A DNA stretch of 64,000 nucleotides from Prorocentrum cordatum (Eukaryota > Sar > Dinophyceae > Prorocentrales > Prorocentraceae), in contig CAUYUJ010007447.1 in the NCBI GenBank assembly GCA_963575745.1, forward strand, positions 453,848 through 517,847, in the 5' to 3' direction. Positions within the stretch are counted from its first letter, which is position 1, and every line of letters starts with the position of its first letter. The translations under genes and the position numbers were made by a program. This document shows positions 29,778 to 41,181 of the stretch, piece by piece. The notes below the pieces were generated by a model. It was not told where the DNA came from, ran no database searches, and was given only the letters and a program-made list of their open reading frames with translations.

Positions 29778-30986
29778 ATGGGAAAGCCCGCTGGGCATGG
29801 TGGTGGTCGCGGTGGGCCTCGTGATTACGCATTGGCGTGCTCCATTTGCCAGGCCTCAACTTCGTGGAGCTTATCGTGGTGCTGGCGATGCGGCGCACAT
29901 TGGAAGAACACTGCTAGCTGGAGCTCCCCAGTCCACAGCCCGAGAGGCGGATGGGATGCACGGCGGGCGGTGGCACGTGAAGGCCGAGGCCGAGGCGGAC
30001 GTAAGTCCAAAGGCCGTGGGCGCCGCAAGGGGAGTTCAGCCGCGCCAGGAGACAGGGCATAGTCACCACGGCAGACAGGCGGTCCTGCTGATGATGCTAT
30101 GCAGCGCCCTCCTCAGCCAGCAGATGACGATGCCGCCATGGATGGGACAGAGTCCAGCGCGCCCATCGGCCAGCAGATCAAGCTCTTGCAGAACGCATTC
30201 GGCATGCTCACGACAAATGGCGACGACGAGCAGCCCGCAGCCCAGGCCTTGCGGGCTAAGCTGACCTCTCTCAGGGCCGAGCGCGATTCGGGCAAGTCGG
30301 CCTCTCAGAAACTCCATGTGGCCAGCAGCCGCCTGCAGAAGCTCGAGCGCCAGGTCGCAGCTTACCAGAAAAAAGTGGTGCTCATGGACACCAAGGTTCA
30401 GAATGCACGGGCCCATCTTCAGCAGCAGGAGCAACTAATGCAGGATGCAAAAGACCATCTTCAGAAAGCAGAACAGAAAATGCAATACTGCCAAGAGGGA
30501 AACTATTGCGCTCCAGCCGCTCGCAAGTCAGGAGGCTGTAGGCGCAACCGCGGGGGGATGTTCGGACCCGCAAAGTTGCAGCAGGAGCAGGTTGCGGCAG
30601 ACAAGCTCGCACAACGTGGTGGAGACGTTCAGAAGGTCAAGGAAGCGCTAGACGTCCTCGCGCCGTTTCATGGGGAACTTCCTGCACAGCTTGTGCAGCC
30701 AGCAGCAGCAGCGCCAGCTCAGCAGCCAGTGCCGACAGAAGGTGTTTACCAGCCGTCGCCAGCTGCTCCCGATCTATCGCAGCGAGGAGAGCAGCCAGCA
30801 CGACCCCCTCGGCAAGACACTAGGGAGCATCCGCTACGCGAACGGAACCCCAGACGCATGGGAAACCGCAGTGGGCCTGAGTCCAAGCGCCCTAAAGGCC
30901 AAGCCTGCTGTTGCCTCTCCTGTCCCAGGCCAGAAGGCCGCCGCCCCCGCGGGAGCGGGCCTCCCAGCCGAGGACAAGGAGGATGA
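29778..30986 (+). pseudogene. LINE C ORF1-like: zinc-ribbon and coiled coil
   Basis: ATG at 29778 opens MGKPAGHGGGRGG, then a Cys pattern CSIC...CWRCG that could bind zinc. The tail is Gly/Arg/Lys-rich. An in-frame TAG at 30060-30062 interrupts it. The same frame then continues with MQRPPQPADDD and a Leu/Gln-rich coiled-coil region (about 30230-30480), where heptads such as LQKLERQVAAYQKKV are visible. Proteins of this sort bind element RNA in LINE particles. After about 30900 the frame degenerates into Arg/Gly-rich sequence while another frame looks more natural, which suggests a further indel. Confidence 0.6.
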
Positions 30987-31089
30987 TCTTTAGCAATGCG
31001 TATCGTAGGGAACCGACCCGTCGCCTCCCCTCTGGCCGTCCTCCCGGCTCACTCCATCCTGTCTCGGGTGGACCTTCTTTGAACTTTGC

Positions 31090-31610
31090 GTTCTAAGCGC
31101 GTCGGGATGGAAGCGAGCCCTGGAGCGTGTGAGCTGTTCCAAGGCGCGTGCCATTTGAGTCCAGGAGCACGCATTGCTCCAGGACAGAGTTTTGGAAACC
31201 AAAAAGACTTGCCTCGCGGTTGGCTGGGGAAGCTGTTGGGCCCCCGCCAGTATCACTTCCAACGGATGCCCCTTCTGGGGGGGTTGCTATATTGTGCAGG
31301 CGCTACCTGGACCTTTGGCAAGATCCTTCCCACAACATTGTTTCGCCAGGCAGGATTCCCCACGCGTGCTGTCGCCACAGAGCTCTGGGTGTGTTCAGCG
31401 CTTACTCGTGCTATTGGGTGACCAGTATCGGCCTGGGGAGATAATGTTCGCCTCTGCAGTCAGCTCGAAAATCGTGTTCTCACGCGCGGTTTGTCCTTCA
31501 TCTCGGGCGCGATTGCAACCCGTCGCCGTGTGCATGTCAAATCGGATTGGAACTGGGCAGATTCGGAGCTGACCTCATCTTCGACTGGCTCGCGCCGACG
31601 TGCCGCGTAG
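31090..31610 (+). pseudogene. LINE C endonuclease remnant
   Basis: Across shifting frames one can read WKRALERVSCSKARAI, VQEH, SGGVAILCRRYLDLW and YSCYWVTS. This is the order of an AP-endonuclease-type LINE domain: a QE-like motif, then a GGVA strand. Internal stops are present, so it is non-functional. Confidence 0.5.
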
Positions 31611-31810
31611 AAGGTATGCGCCACGCGTTGGACGACTTCGTGGCGAGCAGGGCGCTCGCTAAGGCTTCCCCCCCGGTCAGGACAGATCTCGACAGCGATG
31701 CGTCCCCGCGCTATGCCATGGACTTTCATTTGACCGCGGAGCCATTCTTTACGCCTATGCAAGCACGCAGTCTTGCCAGTCCAGAGGCCTGCGGGGCCCT
31801 GCCGCCAGCC

Positions 31811-33341
31811 GCCCGACTATGCCGAGCTGGAGTCCGAGATGCAACGTGCCTAGGGAACATTTCACAATCCCCGAAGGATATCAAGCCCCCTGCCCAACGG
31901 AGAAGCCAGGCCTCGAGAAGGCCCCCAACATGGTGTACGATGGGTGGTGCGCTAAGGCCTGGAGTGAGCTTGAGGACCGCAGCGAGGCGGCCCATGGCCG
32001 CCGTGGGGGCCTCCCGTATGACACTGAGACTGTTTGCCTCCGTCAGCTGCTTACCGCGAAACAGAACCCGGGACTTTCCGAGGGCCGTTCTGTGGGCTGG
32101 TCTCTCAGGTGCCTCAAACGGAGGTGCCAGCCGCCCACCTGGGAGCTTCTCCAACATGCGAGGATGATAGGAATGGAAGGAGGACCGTTCAGTATCTTCG
32201 GGGCTTTGCGAAAGTCTGCGTGGACTTCGCCTTAGATCCCCTCCTCTCCCATTTGAGACTTCGGGTGCAAGGCCGCGTGGCTTCTGGACTGTCTCGATCG
32301 TATTCTTGCCCGCCTCGAGGAGCTTGAAATCGCTTTTTCTTGCCAGAGAGCGCGGGCGTCAAAGGGGAAGTGGAACGCGCGGTGTGAAGTGGCCTTGGCG
32401 GCAGGTGCTTCAAGGGCCCATCGATGCGCCAAGCCCGCTTCGGAACGTGATGAAGACGCGGTCGAGCTCCCAGATGGCGCGCGCTCCGTCTCATTCTTCA
32501 GCAGATCGGTAAACAGGTGCAAATGTGGAGTGCAGCGCGGGGGGTCGGAAAACAATTCGCCCTCGCGCTGGCCCGACTATGCCGAGCTGGAGTCCGAGAT
32601 GCAGCGTGCCTAGGGAACATTTCACAATCCCCGAAGGATATCAAGCCCCCTGCCCAACGGAGAAGCCAGGCCTCGAGAAGGCCCTCAACATGGTGTACGA
32701 TGGGTGGTGCGCTAAGGCCTGGAGTGAGCTTGAGGACCGCAGCGAGGCGGCCCATGGCCGCCGTGGGGGCCTCCCGTATGACACTGAGACTGTTTGCCTC
32801 CGTCAGCTGCTTACCGCGAAACAGAACCCGGGACTTTCCGAGGGCCGTTCTGTGGGCTGGTCTCTCAGGTGCCTCAAACGGAGGTGCCAGCCGCCCACTT
32901 GGGAGCTTCTCCAACATGCGAGGATGATAGGAATGGAAGGAGGACCGTTCAGTATCTTCTGCCCGAAGGGCAGGGGCTTTGCGAAAGTCTGCGTGGACTT
33001 CGCCTTAGATCCCCTCCTCTCCCATTTGAGACCTCGGGTGCAAGGCCGCGTGGCTTCTGGACTGTCTCGATCGTATTCTTGCCCGCCTCGAGGAGCTTGA
33101 AATCGCTTTTTCTTGCCAGAGAGCGCGGGCGTCAAAGGGGAAGTGGAACGCGCGGTGTGAAGTGGCCTTGGCGGCAGGTGCTTCAAGGGCCCATCGATGC
33201 GCCAAGCCCGCTTCGGAACGTGATGAAGACGCGGTCGAGCTCCCAGATGGCGCGCGCTCCGTCTCATTCTTCAGCAGATTCGGTAAACAGGTGCAAATGT
33301 GGAGTGCAGCGCGGGGGGTCGGAAAACAATTCGCCCTCGCG
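31811..33341 (+). repeat. 760-bp tandem duplication inside LINE C
   Basis: Unit 1 is 31811-32570 and unit 2 is 32571-33341, both starting GCCCGACTATGCCGAGCTGG. Unit 2 has a 14-bp insertion near 32960 and a 1-bp insertion near 33279; otherwise they are nearly identical. The unit covers the endonuclease-RT linker. Confidence 0.9.
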
Positions 33342-34340
33342 CTGGAAGGGCGGTCGGCGTCCAGGTCCCAGAGGGGCCCGACGTGGAAGGCATCGGAAAC
33401 CTGTCGCGGGGCTTCAAGGTTGCTGCGATTGCGATGGGCGGCTTTCACCCCCGCCAGATTGCGGAGATCGGCGACAGTGGGCTGGGCGTCCTCTCGGGGA
33501 TTTTTCACGGCGATGAACGTCCTTGGCAATGCGCCGGTCACTTTGGAGCGACTCATCGTGGCTTTGCGCCGCAGGCCTAAGGAAGGCAGACGGCCCATAG
33601 TGTTCTTTCAATCAACGACCAGGCTTTATTACAAAGGAATGTCCAACGCTTGTAGAAGATGGGAGTCGGCGCGGGGGACCGGCCAGTTTTCAACGTGGCT
33701 TCCCGCAGGTCGACCACGGACGCTGTGTGGAGGCAGGCCATCAGGACTGACCTTCATTACAGTCAGGGCACGTTTGAGGGAGTCCTCCTGGCCGATGTGA
33801 GACAGTGTTATTAATGTATGTTTCATTTTATATTATGGGCCGAAGGGGTGCTCACTTCCCGTATTTCTCCCTCCTATCTACCGCGGCGAGCTACCGCTGG
33901 CCTTGTCGCCTGTTGATGGATTCGGTCCTCAGTGAACCCATCTGCCCAGAGCGAAGGATTGCGGCGGGGTCCTCGACGACGACGTATCGAATCAAAGTGC
34001 ATATGGCTCCTATCACAGCAGAACTCAGCGTAGGCCAGGACGAGGACCTCACCATTCATAATGACGTCACGACGTCGGTGGCCACGCCGACCGTCGAGAC
34101 CCGCTTGGACAGTCTTGCCGGTCTCGCGGGACAGGGGTTTGACCCGCCCACCAACAGAGTGGAGGTCCCCATTGCCTTCCAGAAAATGCAGTTCACCACC
34201 AATTTCCTCGACGTTGTCAAGGCTCTTGGGAAAATATGGAAATGCGATTTCAAGCCATATTGTTACCCTCGGTGTGGATGTTACAATGCGCAAGGCCCCA
34301 GCTAGTAGAATGCGCCAGGGCTAATCGTGAATCCAGATGG
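33342..34340 (+). pseudogene. LINE C reverse transcriptase remnant
   Basis: Readable pieces are AVWRQAIRTDLHY then GVLLADVRQCY (motif A region, Asp codon near 33794). Later comes DEDLTIH (near 34040), where a VDDLT-type catalytic motif would be expected, so the catalytic pair is altered. Stops lie between the pieces. Confidence 0.5.
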
Positions 34341-35320
34341 GCCGTTGCTAAGAAACGCTTCCCGCAGATAGACAATCCCAGAGGGGAATGAGCTATTGCG
34401 GGGAAACTTTGTTCGCGGTCTCAAGCCCAGCATTGACTGCGGCGAAGAGGCCCAGGGGCGCGCTCCCAAGGAACTCAGGGCCCGCAGATTCCAAATGGCC
34501 AGAATTATCGGGCTTTGGGGGGCGGGGGCGAACCTTGACCTTGCGTGGTGTCCAACCGAGCGAGGATCCCGCTGTGCACGCCGGCGCCGCTCTGACGCGC
34601 TTCTGCGCTGGATGGTGGTCTACCACCGACGCCGATCTTTGTGCGAGGGGCAACCTTTCGGCCCGCGAGACTCAAGGGGCTTTCGAGCTTGCTCGCAACC
34701 GATTTGAAGCCCACCCCAAGAAGGGCTGCTGACATCTTGTGGCCGACGGCCCCTAGAGCGACATTCTCTTCTGGCGCAGGCAAATTTCGTGGAATTTTGG
34801 TGGACTATGGAAGAAAATTACCATCCATGGGGTGTCATGTGACCTTGCGCTGGCCCCCCCGTCCCAGGTATTGCGCCTCCTGGGGGGAGATCCCCAGATG
34901 TTTCTGTCCCGAGGGGTTTTTCGGGACGAGCTCCCAGGGATCCAGACTACCAGGGCAAGAGAGATTTGTAATTTGCCTTTTGGGCGGGGCCGCCCAAGAT
35001 TGACGGCCCCCCGCCCCGGCGAGAAATCCTGGAGTATCTGGGCAGTGGGAGAGGTCGACCCTTTCGCCTTCGATGACCCTGAGTCTGAAATCTCGGTTGA
35101 CGGCTCGGTTGTCCGCCCCGCCTCTCCGCTCTTTGCCCGCGGGGGCTGGCGTGCGGTTGAAGTTGGTTTTCGGGGAGATTCAGAACGCGCGGTCCGAGGG
35201 GTGTTCCTGGGATATGTTCCGTGCAACGCCAGTATGGCGGAGCACTATGGCCTGCTCCAAGTCTGTGTTCATTTTTCCCTGCAGGGGTAGGACTTTCCCG
35301 TCTTCCAGGACTGCGCGGCG

Positions 35321-36140
35321 GTGGTCCCAGGCGCGGCAGTCCAAATGCGAGCCGGAGATGGCCGTCGGCAGCAGGCAGGACATTGGAGACATATACAACA
35401 TTTCACGTTTTTCAAAGGTTGGCAGATTCACAATGTCAAGACTCACCAGAGCTTGTTGCGGGGGGGTCGCTCGCCAGAAGTTCACAGGAGGATCCTCGCT
35501 AATGGCTGGGCCGATGCGCTTGCCAAAGAAATTGTCAAGAGTTTGCTGAATCCCTCTGGCATCGAATCATTTGAAGCGGCCTATGAGAAGTGGCTGCAGG
35601 TTTTTCATGCTTTCCAGAAGGCCCAAAGTCCCGACCCCAACGGCCTTGAGACGCCCAGTGCACGATTTCCGCTGGACCTTCAATCGTTGGCAGTGTATTC
35701 CGTGTGGCAGGTCTACCGCTTTTCCATGGACCTGCCACCGAGGCCTGTGTGCTCCCCTGCCACGTTCTTTGTTTCAGTTTTTACCGGGTAGAGACAGACC
35801 CTCACCTCCCCGCGCCCTGTGGGGGGCCATGGTTCAAACTTTTGGTGCTCCTGTCATTTCTGTCTTAAGTGTGGATCGTACTCCACAGGGAGAGCGGTCC
35901 ATTCGGCGGTCGGATGCACTTCCATGGAAAAACAACAGGTCCGCCAGTTGCGAGCCTGTAAGCTGCCCTATCCTCGTGGGGTGCGCTTTTCTAGACCATG
36001 GCGGATCGAGTCAGGGATCACGCCATTTTGCCTGCTCGAGCATGAGGTCGTGTTCCAATGTTTTTTTTTTTTTTGTTTTTCCATTTGTCGTGGGGCACGG
36101 ACGCCCGTGCCTCGGCCCCAGATCGCTACCTGGTGATACT
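35321..36140 (+). pseudogene. LINE C RNase H end and C-terminal Cys cluster
   Basis: The frame at 35321-35791 contains RILANGWADALAKEIV, which resembles the last acidic motif of RNase H (N-x-x-AD). A shifted frame from 35819 carries FWCSCHFCLKCGSYS, a Cys cluster typical of the end of this LINE type. Confidence 0.55.
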
Positions 36141-36204
36141 GGGTGCCAGGACGCCTCTAACTCTGTTTGATGATATTCTGTTTAGGCCATGTATGTATGT
36201 GTGT

Positions 36205-36332
36205 AGGAGGAGGCGGAAGAGGAGGAGGAGGAGGAGGAGGAGGAGGAGGAGGAGGAGGAGGAGGAGGAGGAGGAGGACGAGGAGGATGAAGAGGAGAGGA
36301 GGAGGAGGAGGAGGAGGAGGAGGAGGAGGAAG
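36205..36332 (+). repeat. (GGA)n array abutting the 3' end of LINE C
   Basis: GGA triplets begin immediately after TGTATGTATGTGTGT. A TCTTGGGG-type array follows at 36365-36560. Bases 36561-36896 contain no gene. Confidence 0.9.
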
Positions 36333-36896
36333 GCGAACAGAAATGCCAGAGGCCTCATTTCGGATGTCTTTTGAGAGCTTCTTGGAGTCCTCTTGGGGCG
36401 TTTTAGGGGGTTTCTTGGCTGTCCCTGGGGCCTCTCCTGGGGTGTTTTGGGTGCCTCTGGGGGGACTCTTGGGGCCTCTTGGGGGTCTCTTGGGAGCCTC
36501 TTGGAGGCATCTTTGGGCTTTGGGGGCCTCCGGGCGCCTCCTGAGCACCTCATGGGACCGTCCTCGGACACCTTTAGGACCGTTCATCTTGGAGGAAATC
36601 GATCAAAGAAAAACGGGGTAGTAACCTACAGCCCCCCCCCCAAGGAGGCCAACATGGGGCCAACACTTTGGACACATCAATGAATTGGGCCTTCTCGCCG
36701 AGGCCGTCTTTTACGCTCTCACGCCCCGCCGCCCCCCTTCCAGGTCCAGGGGGGGAGGGTAGGGGGAGACACTCCTCGAAGGGGAAGAAGTGGGTTAGAC
36801 GAGGGGCCTCGCTAAACCACTCACACCCCGCAGGGCTTGTGGGATTGCGATCGGAGGACGTGAACCAACGTTTGCCGCGACACCGTCAAGTAGGAA

Positions 36897-36960
36897 GGGG
36901 AGGAGGAGAAGGAGGTGGAGGAGGAGGAGGAGGAGGCGGAGGAGGAGGCGGAGGAGGAAG
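36897..36960 (+). repeat. (GGA)n array at the 3' end of LINE D
   Basis: On the LINE D strand this is (TCC)n, immediately after the tail AAGTCTAAGTCT. Confidence 0.9.
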
Positions 36961-37241
36961 AGACTTAGACTTAGACATCCCTGGGCGAAGACAAGCAGAG
37001 TTATCCGACTGTTGAAATCGCTGGGCGGCAAACCAGATTGGCTGCAACCGAGTTTTCACGCTGGCACAGGTGGAAAATATCACTCGGGCCCCTCCTCGAC
37101 CCCAAAAGGTATGAGCTTCGGGCGAGGAGGTGGCGGCCCAAGAGTCTTACGAAAGGGAGTGAGCGCAGCCTGGCGCCGCATCCTGCAGCAGAGGGCCCCA
37201 CACGGCATCCCCTGCAGCAGGACTCGACGCACAAGCGGCAC

Positions 37242-40200
37242 CTATCCCCTCCCCCGCCCAGAGGGATTCTGGTTTCGCCCACTACCCCTCCCCCGCCCCT
37301 TAGGGCGCGGCCGAATTTTAGCGACAGGCACAACTCGGCCCTGGGAATCCGTTGAAACCTCAGGCGTGAGAACAGAAGTATATGAAGCGAGAACCGTTTC
37401 ACGACTAACAGCTCCTCTCTGAATTAAATCCTCGAGCCTAGCGCTAGACGACAGCATGTCCATCCTTCTCACATCAGCTGGTTGGAGCCTCCTTCGAGCT
37501 TGTTCAAGAGCGCTCTGGCGTCCCTCTCTAAGACTCCGCGTGGCGCTGCTCCGATCGTGATCTCCGCCCCGTGGCGAATGAGCTCCGCGCGCAGCACCTC
37601 GTCCAGCTCCGCAGCCTTCTTGTTGTTCATCGTCAGCGCCCACTGCAAACGCACCTTGCCCTCCATGCGCTTGCTCTTCTTCTTCTCCTTGCCCTGCGGG
37701 GTCCTCACCCTGAAGTACTTGACTTCCGCTGCTGCGTCCACGAGCTCGTACTGCATGATGTGGTTGCGCCAGTAGTCCGTCAGAATCTCGCGAGGTTTTC
37801 CTTCCTCTGTACTCGCGAGGAGGGCGCGAATGAAGTCCTTCCATACGTACAGATGCGGACTGCCCAGCCTCGCCGTGTCGACTTTGTCGTCCTCCTTGCT
37901 CTCCTCGCGCAGCTTCATCGCCGCTGTGTGGTAATCCTTGCCCGCCTTGATCGCCGCCTCGATGCACGGGATCGTCGTCGGCACCAGGGCCGTCACGAAG
38001 ACCACGCTGATGACCGCCCTGAGGTCGCCCGCCATGCTGAGCACGAGCTTGCCGAGAATGGCGACGAGCGCCGCCACGACCTGCGCCCTGTTGGCGCCTT
38101 TGCCCGCCTTGCCCTTGGCCTCTTCCACGATGTCCTCGGCCTTCTGTGACTTCTGCACGCTGCCCGCCTCGTCCTCTGCGCCACGCTTGCCTTTGGGTAG
38201 CGCCCACTTGGGGTCTGCGATCCCCGCCTGCTTCATCCAGCCTGGCATGTCCGCGTCCTCTGCCATAGCGGAGGTTCTTGCCCACCGTGGCAGGAGCACG
38301 TATATTTGGTAAAAATGGAAGATGCCGAACACGATGCTGGCGAAGCTCGAGCCAAGAGCCAGCTACGTAATCACAGCCAGGGCAGTCGAGGGACCGTGGT
38401 TCTTGGGCTTCGACGAGGGCACGAGCGAGATCGGCAACACAATAACCTCTTTGAATCGATCGAGCGAGGTGCCGACGAGCTGTAACTGGCGTGGTGAATA
38501 CTGTCTGGCAGACTATGCACTCCTTCGTGGGGTTGAAGAACGAGCACATATTTACGATACTGTGTACCTGTCGAACATGAGTACGAAGGGCCCGTTTCGA
38601 ATAAAAGGTCTTCCCGCAGGTCCTCCCCTCCACCTCCACCTGGCACTTGAATACCTCCTCCACCTCGTGGATCATGATCTCCTCTTCCGTAGTCTCCAGG
38701 GCTGGGGGCGAAGCGCATGTTGGGGGCGCGATGTTGTGTTTGAATTCTCGAGCTCGAAGGATGGTGACGTCTATTTGACAGAACTGCGACCTCCATTCAG
38801 GATGTTTTAGCCAGACCACCACGTGGGGACCAGCCTCTTCCTTTAGTGCCTGCGCCTCTTCCGAAACGTGAATTAATTCATCCACATCCGCTTGAACTCT
38901 CTTGGCCCAAGGGTTCGCAGAGGCAGAAATGCTATCATCATCGCCAAGCGTGCTGAAAGCCTGCCCACTGATGGTGCCGAAAATCGCCGCGAAGAGCTGG
39001 ACATTGTTGTTCCTGTCAGCCGCTGCCTGTTGTAGCCACCGAAGCCGTCGTACTCGTAGCTCCATTTTTGCTCGTGCTATCTTCCAGTGGGCCAGGACCT
39101 CTACGTTCGTGAGTGAGCGTACTTCTCCATTTTCTTTCCATGTGCAGGCCCTGCCCCGCATTGCAATCCTCGCCAGTGCTGCAACAGTACCGTCCAATGT
39201 GTCGTACTGGCGCTTCGACGGCAGGAAGGCCTCCACGGCGGAAAGCGCTGCATTCACCACACGTCCCAAAAGAACCGTGCGCCTCCACCTCCACGGAATT
39301 CGAGCTGCACTCCAGAACGAGCCCATTGAATAAAATGCCGCTTTAGCTGCGTGAACTCTTTTCGTCAACTCAATGCCAAACGGCTGCGTACTGTTGACGA
39401 TCGGGCCGAGGCACCTGGCTTGGTCGACTAGCTTGCCCTCCCAGAGCTTCCTGTTGTGCATCTGCCGCAAGTCCCTTCTCGCAATTCCGCTCCCCCTTTC
39501 GTGTAGCGCCATGATGTTCACCTGCTTGGTAGTATTCTGAGCCAGTCCGATCTCCTGCAAGCAAGTGTTCATGATGCTATTGCTGTCGTTCAACTTGCTC
39601 CTGAGCTTGTCAAGGTCGAAGTTCTCCTTCGATGCTGGTGGATGCTGCAGGACCTTCTTGTTAATGTCGTCGGCGTAAATGTGCACACTTAGATCAACCT
39701 GCTGCATCGTGATCGGGCACTTCACAACCAACTTATCATCTGCTGCATATGTCTGTCGCCATTGCTCAGTCCACGGAACGACGGCATGAGAGAAAGCGCG
39801 AGGGAAGCAGTGCACCATGAATGGATCCCCCATGAGTCCACCCTCTGTCGGACGGAAATGTAAAATGCCTTCTGCAGCTGGAAGGCGAACTTGTGCGCGA
39901 CGAATACGTTGAAGTGCCAGTCGAAGGTCCCTTTTGCGAACCAGTTCTGTAGCGGCTTTCTCCATATATGACCATCCAACCGACGGAAAGGCGTTCGTCA
40001 TATCCTTAAAGCTGTCGATGTAGGAACACTGCATGAGCCTCAATCTCGAAGCCGTCGCCATGGATGCCATGATAGCTGTCTCTCGCCGCCTACCTTTGGC
40101 GTACCCATAATGCTCAGGAGGAAGTGGTGGAGGTCGCCGAGCTCCGATACACGTTGTGAAACAACATTTACCCAAGACGCGCAGAATGTGCAACAATCGT

Positions 40201-41168
40201 CGTCCTTTAGCTCCTGGCTCCTCATTCTTTTTTGCAGCATAGCACTCGCTGATGTGCCAGTCCTTCGGCGTAAGCTGATGATAGCGAAGATTGTAGAAAG
40301 CCAGATGCAGCGTAGCCTCGATGTAGCTGTTGTCCGAGTCTTCCAAGCTGAAGCCAACTCCACGCCGTGACGGGTCTTGAGCGGGATGTAAGATCATCCA
40401 GTAGAGCTCAGCTGGTGGGGATTGTGCCGGGCACGCTTTCCGTTTTGGAGTCGTCCACAAGTACCACTTGAGGCGCTTAAGGTCCCGCTTGCTCTCCAGG
40501 AACGCATCGGTGGCGTGATCGTCGTTGAACACGGGCATCCTCTCTTCATCGTCATCGGGCATGTGCTCCCAAGGATCAGGTATACGGGGAATGTCATTTG
40601 GAACTTCTTCACACTCGAACTCTTCTCCTATCTCGCGTGGGCAGTGCGTGATCTCCTGCGCGCCCATTCCGCCTTGGCGTCCTGGCTGCTTGAGCGCACT
40701 CATCCACTCGGTCTTCGTCGGGTGCGCCAGGGGAAGAGCCCGTAGATCCCTTCTCTTCGTCCCCGTCCTCGAGTTGCCCAGTCGAACGGTAGCCCGATAA
40801 GCTTGTGCAAACCTTCTGCCATCCCAATGCTCCTGAACCTCTTGTGAAATAGCTTCTCGTGTCTGTTGCCGAGCCCACTGCCGAATTTTACCACATTCTC
40901 TGGAAATCGCTTTGAGCTGAGCCTCAACTTGTCTTTTTGTAGCGTCTGTCGCCCACGTAGCCTCCCGCAGGTCTCTGCGCTGCCGAAGAATAGCCAGCCT
41001 TGCCTGTCGTAGCTGTCGATAGTTATCATCAACGTGCTGAGGTTCCAGGAAAAAATCCTTGCCGTGATCCACCATCGCCTTCTCAAGATAAGTAAAAATA
41101 GCGTCTGGAGTGGATCGCAGCCCGAGTTGCACCCATTCTTCCATGTTCTGCTGCAAACAGTGATTCAA
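37242..41168 (-). CDS. LINE D reverse transcriptase and zinc-finger polyprotein
   Basis: About 1,300 codons. RT motifs: FKDMTNAFPSVGWSY (motif A), RPTEGGLMGDPFMVH (motif B) and VHIYADDINKK (YADD near 39667-39687). After the thumb come three C2H2-like fingers: CQVEVEGRTCGKTF...H...H, CIVCQTVF...H and CPGCDY...H...H. Normal protein then gives way to a Gly/Arg/Gln-rich run where ORF-X is read in another frame. It resumes near the end (SSARLEDLIQRGAVSRETVL). The apparent start is not an ATG: in LINE E this frame is continuous with the endonuclease, and D has lost about 7 bases near 41190. It primes and copies element RNA at the nicked target. Confidence 0.85.
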   Translation of the reverse strand: MNHCLQQNMEEWVQLGLRSTPDAIFTYLEKAMVDHGKDFFLEPQHVDDNYRQLRQARLAILRQRRDLREATWATDATKRQVEAQLKAISRECGKIRQWARQQTREAISQEVQEHWDGRRFAQAYRATVRLGNSRTGTKRRDLRALPLAHPTKTEWMSALKQPGRQGGMGAQEITHCPREIGEEFECEEVPNDIPRIPDPWEHMPDDDEERMPVFNDDHATDAFLESKRDLKRLKWYLWTTPKRKACPAQSPPAELYWMILHPAQDPSRRGVGFSLEDSDNSYIEATLHLAFYNLRYHQLTPKDWHISECYAAKKNEEPGAKGRRLLHILRVLGKCCFTTCIGARRPPPLPPEHYGYAKGRRRETAIMASMATASRLRLMQCSYIDSFKDMTNAFPSVGWSYMEKAATELVRKRDLRLALQRIRRAQVRLPAAEGILHFRPTEGGLMGDPFMVHCFPRAFSHAVVPWTEQWRQTYAADDKLVVKCPITMQQVDLSVHIYADDINKKVLQHPPASKENFDLDKLRSKLNDSNSIMNTCLQEIGLAQNTTKQVNIMALHERGSGIARRDLRQMHNRKLWEGKLVDQARCLGPIVNSTQPFGIELTKRVHAAKAAFYSMGSFWSAARIPWRWRRTVLLGRVVNAALSAVEAFLPSKRQYDTLDGTVAALARIAMRGRACTWKENGEVRSLTNVEVLAHWKIARAKMELRVRRLRWLQQAAADRNNNVQLFAAIFGTISGQAFSTLGDDDSISASANPWAKRVQADVDELIHVSEEAQALKEEAGPHVVVWLKHPEWRSQFCQIDVTILRAREFKHNIAPPTCASPPALETTEEEIMIHEVEEVFKCQVEVEGRTCGKTFYSKRALRTHVRQVHSIVNMCSFFNPTKECIVCQTVFTTPVTARRHLARSIQRGYCVADLARALVEAQEPRSLDCPGCDYVAGSWLELRQHRVRHLPFLPNIRAPATVGKNLRYGRGRGHARLDEAGGDRRPQVGATQRQAWRRGRGGQRAEVTEGRGHRGRGQGQGGQRRQQGAGRGGARRHSRQARAQHGGRPQGGHQRGLRDGPGADDDPVHRGGDQGGQGLPHSGDEAARGEQGGRQSRHGEAGQSASVRMEGLHSRPPREYRGRKTSRDSDGLLAQPHHAVRARGRSSGSQVLQGEDPAGQGEEEEQAHGGQGAFAVGADDEQQEGCGAGRGAARGAHSPRGGDHDRSSATRSLREGRQSALEQARRRLQPADVRRMDMLSSSARLEDLIQRGAVSRETVLASYTSVLTPEVSTDSQGRVVPVAKIRPRPKGRGRGSGRNQNPSGRGRG
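37469..38266 (-). CDS. LINE D ORF-X, conserved protein of unknown function (265 aa)
   Basis: Begins MAEDADMPGWMKQAG at an ATG and ends GGSNQLM. It lies wholly inside the open RT frame, in a different frame. Composition is that of an ordinary soluble protein: Lys/Glu-rich near residues 20-60, a hydrophobic helical stretch near 62-100 and a KEKKKSKR basic patch near 200. The copy in LINE E has the same 798-nt length and about 15 substitutions, while the overlapping frame differs at about 40 positions. So this frame appears to be the one under constraint. It may bind RNA like LINE ORF1 proteins, but its 3' position is unusual. No known domain was recognised. Confidence 0.75.
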   Translation of the reverse strand: MAEDADMPGWMKQAGIADPKWALPKGKRGAEDEAGSVQKSQKAEDIVEEAKGKAGKGANRAQVVAALVAILGKLVLSMAGDLRAVISVVFVTALVPTTIPCIEAAIKAGKDYHTAAMKLREESKEDDKVDTARLGSPHLYVWKDFIRALLASTEEGKPREILTDYWRNHIMQYELVDAAAEVKYFRVRTPQGKEKKKSKRMEGKVRLQWALTMNNKKAAELDEVLRAELIRHGAEITIGAAPRGVLERDARALLNKLEGGSNQLM

Positions 41169-41181
41169 CTTCGTTAAATAA

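Larger units (their letters stand above)
29605..36204 (+). mobile_element. LINE C: decayed non-LTR retrotransposon with 5' DinoSL
   Basis: Runs from a DinoSL-like 22-mer directly after (GGA)n to a TGTATGTATGTGTGT tail directly before another (GGA)n. The order fits a dinoflagellate LINE: Cys-rich and coiled-coil ORF1, endonuclease remnants (31090-31610), RT remnants (33340-34340), an RNase H end (GWADALAK near 35505) and a C-terminal Cys cluster (CHFCLKCG near 35850). Many stops and frameshifts, plus a 760-bp tandem duplication, show that it is dead. Confidence 0.75.
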
